Shown piece by piece: positions 55,800 to 64,000 of a stretch of 64,000 nt of DNA. The notes below the pieces were generated by a model. That model saw only the letters and a list, made by a program, of their open reading frames with translations. It made no database searches and had not been told where the DNA came from. This stretch comes from Poa pratensis (Eukaryota; Streptophyta; Magnoliopsida; Poales; Poaceae): contig CAMZMU010000063.1 of NCBI GenBank assembly GCA_947311845.1, forward strand, positions 120,608,135 to 120,672,134. The letters are read 5' to 3'. Both the position numbers and the translations under genes were made by a program. How positions within the stretch are numbered: position 1 is the first letter of the stretch; every line of letters starts with the position of its first letter.

Positions 55800-58433
55800 T
55801 CACAACGGCTGGAAGATCACCGGCGCGCCATGCTGCGGTTGTAGAATCATGAGCACCTGGGGGGCGTGCACGTACGACGGCGACAGCCGGAAGGAGAAGC
55901 GCTGCAGCACGACGGCCAGCGCCACCTTGACCTCTATGAGCGCCAGGTTCTGGCCGATGCAGACGCGCTCGCCGCCGCCGAAGGGCATGAACGCCATCTG
56001 GTGCCGTCCAGGCCGCCGTTCGTCGCCGAACCGCGCCGGGTTGAACTCGTGGGCGTCGGCGCCCCAGTGGTCCTCGTCGTGGTGCACCGCCAGGATGGGT
56101 ATGAGGAGCTCCGTGCCCGCCGGCACCACGCACCCGCCGAGCTCCATGTCCCGCTTCGCCGTCCGTATCATCGCCACCGCGGCGGGTACAGCCTCAGCGT
56201 CTCGTTCATGATCATTCCCAGCTGCATTGCACATTGAGATGTTCCCGTTAGCAGCATTTCAACTATCGAGCACGCGATGCGATGTGATGTGATGTACGTA
56301 CGATCTTGAGCTTGGGGAGGTGGTCTTTGGTGGGGAGGTCATGGCGGCCGACGACGGTGTGGACCTCTCGGCGGGCGCGGTCCTGCCACTCCGGGTGCAT
56401 GGCGAGCGCGACGGTGGCCCAGGTGAGGAGGCTAGATAGCGTCTCCTTCCCGGCGAAGAAGAAGTTCTTGCTCTCCTCGATGATCTCCTCCGCCGTAAGG
56501 GCCGGCGCCATGAAGCCCATGAAGTCCCTCATCCCGCCTTCGTCAACCTTCGTCTCCTGCAGGTTGGCGATGAACGCGGCCAGGCCCTTCCTGATCTCCC
56601 TGACCAGGTGCCACACGCGCATGTTCCTCCTCAGAGGCAGGAACCGGTACCCGGGGATGAACACCTTGCTGTGTGCGTCGGCGGCGAGGCCGGCGAGCTC
56701 GTCCTGGAGCTCGAACACGGCCCTGCCGGCGCCGTAGTTCCGGCGCCCGAACGTCGCGAACGTGATCACCTCCTGCGGCACGCGCTGGAACCACTCCGCC
56801 ACGTCCACCTCTGCTTCGCCGCCATTGCCGACGCCGGCGGCACGCTCCGCCAGCTCGTCGAGCATCCGGCGCATGGTTTCAGCGACGAAGGGCACGAGCG
56901 GCTTGAGGTTCTCGGTGTGGAACGCCGGGGAGAGGACGCGGCGGTGGCGGGACCACGCGTCGCCGTGGAGGTTGCTGAGGCCGTAGCCCTCGAACTGGCA
57001 GATGAGCGGGTGCGCCTCGTACCGGTCGAATTGCTCCGCCCGCGTCACCAGCACCTCCCGGATCAGCTCCGGCGAGCTGATCGTCAGCCTCGCCTTGGTC
57101 CCGAACCAGATCAGATGCATTGGACCTGTCAAAAATTCCAATTCTTAGGCTTAGTGACGCGTAATTTTAATTAGCTAGGTGGCCGAGATTAAAATTGAGC
57201 AGGAGTAAATCGGAATCAAATCCACACAAACGGTCGACAATCATATTGGCATTTGTAATAACAGTCTTTATTGATAAGCCTTCTCCTCCGTCCGATCAAA
57301 TGTTGGACGGTGGAGATCGAATTTAGGACTGAACAGAAGTGTTGTTTTTTCCACGTCGATCACACCTCTCTTCATCATAAAGTACCTTAGAACAAGATTC
57401 CTCGCTTGGATTAATCAAAAATAAACCGATTACACTGCCGCAATTCAACGGGGAGGAATTATCATGGGTGGCTGTGCCGTGTCGCGGGGGTTTAAACGGA
57501 GATAAACTAATGAGATCAACAACCGGAAGCAATTAAGTTGGATCCTGAACTGGCATGATGTGCTGCCGATCATGCTCATACGCGTCACCGGAGGTCGTTT
57601 ACCGCTTAATCTTCTCGCATCATCATTGACCTACACATTGTACAGCCTGGTGGGAAGATCGATCGATCATGGCGATATCAGAAGGTTTGACTTGAGAGGC
57701 ATATTGATCTGTTGGCGCTTGCTTGTTAATTCATCAGACAAGGAAGCAAGTAGATGTAGACTACTACCTCAAAAGTGAAACGGAGGAGCTCACCTAATCA
57801 TGCATATAGTTTAAAACCTTGCATTTCCATGTTAAAAAATCGCAGTTTCTTGTACCTATTTGCAAAAGCATGGAAGCATGTCCCCTCCTTTCCTCCGGCC
57901 GGGTTCACGCGCCACTGTTCTAGTCTAAATTAATTTCTTCGCTATATTATTAATTGCAAATGCACGCGCTTTTGTTCCTAGGATTTTTATTATTTTCGTG
58001 TTAACTTCAGCAGAACAGGAATGAATGTTGGAATTAAGAGAATAAAGAGGGATGAGAATTAAATCAAGAAGAAGAAGAAAGCTAATTAGTGGATAGCTAG
58101 CTGGTGTAATTGAGCGTTCTTGGGTTGATCGAAATGCTAATTACCGTAGAGCTTCCTCCAATGGTCGTAGAAGGGGAGGACCCTGGGGAGGATGTCGTGG
58201 GAGTCCGGCGGCGCCATGGGGCGTGACCAGGCGTCCACCATGAGCCTCACCAGCTCGATCGAGCTGCCGACGAAGAAGCGGTACCCCGGCCCGCGCACGC
58301 CCTGCCGGGCGAAGTGCCGCTCAAGGCGCCGCGGACGCAGCCAGAGCGCCTCCGCCGCCGCGTGCACGCACAGGCACGCCGCGCCGACCAGCACGGCGGC
58401 GCCCCACTCCCACGATGACCAGGACGGCCACAT
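55800..58433 (-). pseudogene. cytochrome P450, CYP72 clan (CYP734/CYP709-like), one-base frameshift
   Basis: Exons 58433-58145, 57125-56302 and 56221-55800 join at GT-AG sites. Seen: membrane anchor (GAAVLVGAACLCVHAAAEAL), Pro/Gly-rich hinge (RQGVRGPGYRFFVG), PRVLPFYDHWRKLYG, WFGTKARLTISSPELIREVL, oxygen-binding I-helix (FFFAGKETLSSLLTW), K-helix ExxR in NETLRLYPP, PERF-like FNPARF and heme loop FGGGERVCIG with its Cys. Joined exons total 1535 nt, one short of 512 codons: a base is missing after LRLYPP near 56180, giving TGA at 56170-56168 and loss of the heme loop (388 instead of 511 residues). Related CYP734A enzymes inactivate brassinosteroids and CYP709 enzymes hydroxylate fatty acids; the substrate here is unknown. 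All else looks under constraint, so a sequence error or recent mutation is possible. Confidence 0.9.
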
Positions 58434-58553
58434 GGCGGCCGTCTAGCTGCTTCTAATTCCCTGGCTAACGAGTCTGCGGCTACCTACCTGCCTCGATCGG
58501 CGAGGCCACGACGACGACGACGACGACGGCATGTACCCGGCGCCGTTTCGAGG

Positions 58554-58561
58554 TTTATATA
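58554..58561 (-). promoter_or_regulatory. TATA box of the P450 gene
   Basis: On the minus strand TATATAAA lies about 120 bp upstream of the ATG at 58433, which itself is in a favourable GCCGCCATG context. A short (GAC)n repeat at about 58507-58529 lies in the leader. Confidence 0.65.
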
Positions 58562-58749
58562 TGCGGATGGAGTCGCTGGCTGGGCGGCGGCGGAAGAATT
58601 TTTTTGGCGACTGCACCATTGGCTGCCGGGTGCTGACTTGATTAAGTTATTTGATAATTGTACTGCTACTTTACTGATTGCAGTCCAGGTGTGTGTTATG
58701 GTTTGATGGATGTTCAAAACGGTTTTGAATTAATTAACCACGTGAAATT

Positions 58750-60580
58750 GAACTTGACCGAGACCGGAATGAATCCCGCCAAGTTTCCGCCATCCAGAAA
58801 CACGGCAAAGAATGAAGGTAGAAACATCCAATAAAAGAGACGCTTTTGGAGATTAATAGCGGTCAATGCTGATCGTCAAGTGATCCGGTAGGTTTCTACA
58901 TGAAATGGACGAACGACCGAAATAAATCCGCGACAACACAAAAGTTTCCACAGTCACCAGCACGCTTTCGAAGACAGTCAAGAAGGGGTAGGTTAATGTA
59001 AACGTGCCGAGACAAACTGTCATGAAAACTTTACAAAAATAATCACCATTCAAAAGAAATAACAACAAAACCCTTTGGGGCCCATGTACACACTGAAATT
59101 ATCGGCCATCTCCAACCACCAGCGCCGCCGAGACGCTCACCGGAAGAAGAGAAGAATAGCCTCCATCGTCGACAAAAACGGGAAAGCACCATCGCCATCA
59201 AGGCTTTTTAAGCCGAAGATCAAGTCTGCCGCACACGGCGAGACACATATCGTTGTGGCATGTCAACCGGGGATCTTCTCCATGCCTTCCTGCTCCTAGA
59301 TTCACCGCCTCCCATCAACGTCGTTGAGAGATAACACCTGATTCACCAGCCACACACACCACACCATGCTTCGGGATTTCCATCTTCAACCGCACAACTG
59401 TGGCAACACCACGGGTTGCGGCCATCGGATAGCTACCGAGCAAGTCCTCACTGCTCCTCCATGCCACCAGAGTAATGCCACAACAATGAACGAACACATC
59501 TGATGGAGTCTTTGATGTTGCCTTGCTGACACCATCCACAAACCCTGACGTTGACTAGCAAGCACACTTGGCCACCAACTTCGAGGCGCCACTTTGAAGG
59601 ACGTCGGCAATGTGGGAATGGAGTTGAGGCAGATTTATTCGTCTGGACGCCACTCCCACCACTCCAACGGCGCACCGCGACAAATTGCGGTTTTGAGTTA
59701 ACATCGGTTGGTTCTACCGTGTGCAAAGTACTCCGGTAGTTTTACGATTTAAATAATGTAAACTTCCCCGGCCTTGGTAATTTTCTATTGGTATCACTTG
59801 AAATTGACGGAGACCCATCAACGCCCTCGGGCATATGTAACCATAGGGTACGTAGAGTTTTCCTCTAACTTCTTTCAATAAAAATGATGGTAACCGAATC
59901 CGCGGGATCAAAAAGTTCTCGCAATTGTTAGCACGTTATCGGAAACACGGTCAAGAACAAAGGAAAAACATTCTACAAAAGACACGGTGTTGGATTAACA
60001 GGGTCAATGATACATTGTCAAGTACTCTGGTAATTCTCCAGCCTACCATATATCAAATTGACAGAGGAACGGAACAAATCTGCCACATTACAAAGTTTTC
60101 ACACTCATCATCATTGGCTCCAGCCTCCGGGAACATAGTTAAGAATGAAGGAATGAAAACATTCTAGTTCAAAAGAGACAATTTAGAATTAACAGTGGTC
60201 AAGTCAAGGCTATCTCGTCATGCACTCCGGTAGACTTTTGAGTCTTGACTAGCAATGCTACACGAAACTGACGGAGGACCGAAATAAACCCACAACATCA
60301 CACAGGTAGGTTTGAATTACCAGCGGTCAACTCTACCTTGTCTCCAGCAGTGCTCTTTTCTGCTAGTAAGATGGACTAACGACCATGAATAAATCCTCCG
60401 CATCAGAAAGTTTCCACGCTCGTCACTGTCGATTCTGAACGCACGATGATGATGAACGAAGAAAAAACGAGCATTCCACGATAGTTTGGAATTAACAGCG
60501 GTCAACCCAATCTCGTCAGGTACTCGGGTATTTCCTAGTAGTAGTGCCACGTAAAGCTGACGAATTCCAGAAAATAAATC
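58750..60580 (+). repeat. degenerate satellite-like repeat, about 130-200 bp spacing
   Basis: Recurring ordered words: ATTAACAGCGGTCAA (near 58852, 59994, 60188, 60316, 60490), then CTCGTCA, ACTCCGGTA, AACTGACGGAGGACCGAAAT, AATAAATCC, AAAGTTTCCACACTCGTCA and a TGAACGAAGAAAAA-like end. Units are diverged and spaced unequally (194, 128 and 174 bp in the best part). A block at about 59075-59690 without the words interrupts the series. The series resumes after the hAT element to about 61440. Confidence 0.7.
59075..59690. other. interrupting block in the satellite, unassigned
   Basis: More GC-balanced than the satellite, with overlapping short frames on both strands and no recognised motif. It may be a TE insertion or captured fragment; no terminal repeats or TSD were found. 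Confidence 0.35.
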
Positions 60581-61347
60581 CAGGGCCGGCTCTGACCCTA
60601 GGCGACCTTGTGCGGCGCACAAGGACCCATGGCAAGAGCGGGCCCATCTCTACATATGCTTATGTATATTGGGTGTTATTAGACTGAAAAAATAATTAAA
60701 ATGTAAAAGGCCTAAGCGCGCAGCAGCCCATCAGGGAGAGGAATAGGCAGGTACACTTGCTAGCTACGCGCCTACGCGAAATTGATTGATGGATCAGCTG
60801 GCCGTTCTCAGATGTCCGAGTTCTCCCCTGCCGCCTTCCGCTTCCTGTCCGTCTGCAGATCGGCGATCGTCCTCCTCTGTGCACGTCCTCTGCTTCCACC
60901 TCCCGATGATGTATATATTGGATATTATCAAAGTCTAATTGATCTGATAATAAAATTGCAATTTAGGTGTTACAATGTTGAATCTCATAAGTCCGGTGCT
61001 GAGAAAAGGAAAAAAAAAGAGAGAATCAACTCATTCAATCAAAAAAGGCCTTTAAATAGTTATTTTCCGGCAACTAGTACTATTACTGTTGAAAGTCAAA
61101 GGCAAGAATCTGAACCCGGACAAGATGGTGATCATAATTCAAATGACGATCATGAAGTCAACGTACAACCTGTCGTAATATGATATTGCTTAGTCGCTCA
61201 TATCAATTATTTATAGACGTCTCAGAAAAAAGTGTGGTTGGATATTAACTTTTAATATTTTAAGTTATATGCGTACAAAAATAGTATTTGTAGGGGCCAA
61301 TTTTTCAACCTCGCACTAGGGCCCCGAAATATATAGAGCCGGCCCTG
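60581..61347 (+). mobile_element. non-autonomous hAT element (767 bp)
   Basis: Perfect 13-bp TIRs (CAGGGCCGGCTCT at 60581-60593, AGAGCCGGCCCTG at 61335-61347) and a perfect 8-bp target duplication AATAAATC (60573-60580 and 61348-61355) meet the hAT criteria. Inside, a plus-strand open frame from about 60953 to 61183 has a Lys-rich start (SGAEKRKKKERINSFNQKRP), then LNSYFPATST, as in the N-terminus of TTF/MYM-type zinc-finger hAT proteins; the catalytic domain is absent. Confidence 0.95.
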
Positions 61348-61439
61348 AATAAATCCACCACTTCAAAGTCCACAATCGCAATTGTCAGTTTCGGAATGTG
61401 TATTCGCGGATGTAGGGATGTAGAGAACAAAAACATTAG

Positions 61440-63070
61440 CTTCCTAAGGCTAAGGACATCTCTAGTCGATCCTTCAATAATTGCCCCACTTTCCTCGGCC
61501 ACCGAGTCGATGGGCATAAATTTCCCCAGTTTTCTCGGCCGTCGCTTCCCTCCGCTCGGTTGCATCTACTTCGGCACTTTCCTCCTTACCTCGGTCGACT
61601 ACCACGCGCCACGGCCGACACCCCCTATCATCTGCCCCGCTCCTCCGTCGATTTCCGCTCGACGTCACTGCCTACCCAGGCCTCGTCGTAGCGTTTCGGC
61701 GGGATCCATCGTGGACCTAACCGCGCAGCCACCCCGACCGCTCCCCGCCGCGTCGCGAAATGTCTTGCTCCTCTTGGCGCTTGCATCCAGCCGGTCAACC
61801 AACCGCCGACACATCCTGACCTGAAATTGCTCGTACGCGATGGGAAGGTGATGCTCCAGGATTTGTATCTGACCTTTTTTTTTTTGAAATGGGATAAATC
61901 CTCAGCCTATGCATCGATTGATGCACACAGCTTTTGCGATATAGCTGTGCAGTGTGAGTAATGGAAACCCATTTTCAGGTAAAAAAAAAGAGTAGTTAAT
62001 CCCCAAGACAAGGCATGGAGCACGTAGACAGTTAGACACGGTTTTGCGGTTTTACCTGCCCTCTGTTTTTTGCAAACCAAATCTGCGAAGGCACAAGCCA
62101 CAAGGTGACAGGGGATCGAGAGGGGTAGGGTGGCCGGCGCATTTGGGGGTTTTGTTCTCTTGCTGTCTCTGCCCCCGCAGCTGCCGCAGAAGCTCCCTGG
62201 GGCGCTGGCCTCGATCGCAACCCTGCGCTCCACGATCCGCCTATGCCCGTGACCTGGCTGCAAAATATAGGCTGCCATATTTAACTCTCTTTTTTCATCA
62301 CAAAATCCTTCAGTTTACAGGTTCACATTTGTATACGATTTCGTCACGCGTTGGCGTTGCCACCGGATGGATCGATCCATGGTTCGGTTGATTTTGAGAG
62401 ACGGCCTAGCCCTAGCTGGCTGCCTGCACACGCATTAACTCCAGCTTCTCGTGCGGCTTAGTTTATGTACGTACGTATCTGCTGCCATCGTGACTGTAGG
62501 AATCGTCGGGTCCTATCTACTCTACTTGTCGGTTCGGCGCTGGGAGGGGAGGGGGCCTAGGAACCGCGCTCAGCGGTGCAGTTAAAATCACTAAAGTTAG
62601 AGTTTGGTCAGCCCGCAGAAGTATTATGGTGACTATGACGGCATTGTGCGGAACAAGAACAAGGTTTCCCAGTATCCTCGTCGACGGCGATTCCGTCGAC
62701 AGTAATGAGTAGGGCGGGGAATCGTTTGGTCGCCTCTCTCGCGGATTGGCTTATCTCGTTTTGTCTACGTTTATTGCAGGTTTGGTATCAGGAGATTCAG
62801 ATATATCCAAGAGTTCAATGGCGGTGATTTCGGCTCTAGGCGCTAATTAGGGCACGTTGGGTGTTCCCTCTCGGCTTCTCCCCTGTTGGGGGCGGCCGCT
62901 TTTCTCACTTGAATCTTTTCTTTTACGCTTATCAGTTCGATTAATAATTCTTGCAATGATCTTGACGCTTTGTGTCCTTCTCAAAGTATTCCCTCTCGGC
63001 TGTTGGGGGCGGCCGCTTCTTCAAAATCGGCAATCATTTCTTGCACTTTTTTTCTGGAAACATTTTCATT
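61440..63070. other. no intact gene recognised
   Basis: A GC-rich block (61480-61820) with frames on both strands and no domain. A poly-T run with TGAAATGGGATAAATCCTCA (about 61876-61903) like a LINE tail on the minus strand. A GC-rich block (62090-62260). A short duplication: TTCCCTCTCGGCT and TGTTGGGGGCGGCCGCTTNTTC-type sequence near 62866-62898 and 62990-63020. None supports a gene call. Confidence 0.4.
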
Positions 63071-63074
63071 ACTA

Positions 63075-63155
63075 CTCCCTCCGTATCTTAATATAAGACG
63101 TTTTGGTAGCTCAAATTTAGCTATCAAAATGTCTTATATTTAGTTACAGAGGAAG
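63075..63155. mobile_element. short Stowaway-like MITE
   Basis: 81 bp, from CTCCCTCCGTATC to TTACAGAGGAAG, with TA at 63073-63074 and 63156-63157 and internal complement AAGACGTTTTGGTAGC / GCTATCAAAATGTCTT. Its right end is diverged. Confidence 0.85.
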
Positions 63156-63204
63156 TAGCTTGGATTTTGTGTGAAGCAATAAGTTCTTTCTACTTGGGAC
63201 ATTT

Positions 63205-63510
63205 TTGGATCTCCGTTCAATGTCAAAGGTGAAAGCTTTGCCGCCGTCTTACATCCGAGAGCAAGAAAGCATGCGTAGTGGATCGCTCTCTCGCAACGAA
63301 AGTCGTCGATCCGTTCTGTCCGGCCTCGTCCCTTGCAAGTTTCGCCCCGAGGAATCGATCACGCTTCACCAAACCAACAAAACCGGACGCGAGATGCATG
63401 GGTCGCTGTACACGGAACTGTTGCCTATGCAGAACACGATTGCCACGCGAGCTTTTTTTCTTGAGTTTCTTTCGAGACCGAAAGACTTTGGTGCGAGTGC
63501 GACCAGCTGA
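63205..63510 (+). CDS. unrecognised open frame near the window end
   Basis: A 101-residue frame starts MDLRSMSKVKALPPSYIREQ and ends with LSRPKDFGASATS. The first part is basic and Ser-rich (SLSRNESRRSVLSGL). No domain, intron or promoter was recognised, and codon composition is only mildly GC-richer than its flanks. It could be a real small gene, a 5' exon or chance. Confidence 0.25.
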   Translation: MDLRSMSKVKALPPSYIREQESMRSGSLSRNESRRSVLSGLVPCKFRPEESITLHQTNKTGREMHGSLYTELLPMQNTIATRAFFLEFLSRPKDFGASATS

Positions 63511-64000
63511 TCATACGCAGTACACCACCTGTCGAGTAACAACTTTCAACGATGGACAACATGCCCCTGGCTTTCTGTCCTATTTTTGCCAAATATGGCC
63601 AACTAAACACATGTATGGTTCAGAATATTTTTTGGTTGTGCGAACCAAAAGGAATGGTGGTCCATTCTCAAAATTATTTTCAAATCTGCTCCCGTGATGC
63701 CAGCGCAAAAAAGGATAGTTTGGCTCCATCCTCTCTGGAACCAACCTCTGTTTTAAATTTTTTTGAATTTTTAGGAAAAATCATGGAACCAAAACAGGTG
63801 TTTGATGTCAAAAGAGGATTCCAACCTCTTCGGCGCCACGCCTAAGTGGTCAGATTTGGAAATAGTTTTAAGCAGGGACCATACATGTGTTCAGTTTTTC
63901 AAAATGGCCAGATTTAACAAAAAAAGTTATTGTCAGGCTATAGTCTTTAACTATCCTATCACGATATTCTACGCTGGGATGCTTATGTTAGTAGTACACC
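63511..64000. other. AT-rich end of window, no feature seen
   Basis: No coding motif, TE terminus or tandem repeat was recognised. GGATTCCAACCTCTTCGGC near 63817 and GGAACCAACCTCT near 63738 are a weak pair of related words. Confidence 0.4.

Overview
The window looks like nuclear DNA of a grass, most probably a Pooideae/Triticeae cereal. The reasons are spliced genes with GT-AG introns, Stowaway MITEs with CTCCCTCCG ends, a DUF6598 gene (a grass-enriched family), CACTA ends with TACGCCGACGGC subterminal repeats, L1-type LINEs with a CCHC gag-like ORF, and high-GC single-exon genes beside AT-rich intergenic DNA. The species is inferred. No bacterial, organellar or viral features and no tRNA/rRNA genes were seen. 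I also recognised no LTR retrotransposon, which is unusual for 64 kb of a large cereal genome.

Layout. 1-1.2 kb: possible 5' end of a minus-strand gene with a GC-rich minisatellite. 1.2-5.7 kb: CACTA-like composite with 95-bp tandem arrays, internal duplications and two unrecognised ORFs, ending at a clear CACTA terminus (5723). 5.7-12.3 kb: a giant imperfect palindrome, about 3.2-kb arms around a 10-nt apex, each arm carrying a broken FAR1-type DNA-binding gene fragment. 12.3-15.3 kb: degenerate DNA with a PIF1/Helitron helicase remnant. 15.4-17.2 kb: intact three-exon DUF6598 gene (minus). 17.8-19.3 kb: first copy of a segment repeated at 30.3-31.3 kb. 19.8-25.9 kb: two Helitron 3' ends, ABC1-kinase and other gene fragments, and a 332-bp tandem duplication. 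27.2-30.3 kb: a second, deleted version of the FAR1 palindrome, with a complete 671-bp Helitron at its centre. 31.5-38.4 kb: 6.9-kb LINE with 14-bp target-site duplications. 39.9-42.6 kb: G-type lectin receptor kinase pseudogene. 43-44.2 kb: LINE fragments. 44.85-45.94 kb: intact GATL (GT8) gene. 47.4-47.9 kb: retro-insertion with a 20-bp TSD. 50.3-55.0 kb: intact 11-exon MO25-like gene (plus). 55.8-58.4 kb: cytochrome P450 (minus), convergent with MO25 and broken by one missing base. 58.8-61.4 kb: degenerate satellite split by a 767-bp hAT element. 61.4-64 kb: mostly unassigned.

Functionally the likely active genes are the DUF6598 gene, the GATL glycosyltransferase, the MO25 scaffold protein, and possibly the P450 if its frameshift is a sequence error. 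They do not form a pathway. The rest is nested mobile DNA whose insertion order can partly be read from TSDs and empty sites. The most unusual structure is the FAR1-bearing giant palindrome and its reduced sibling.
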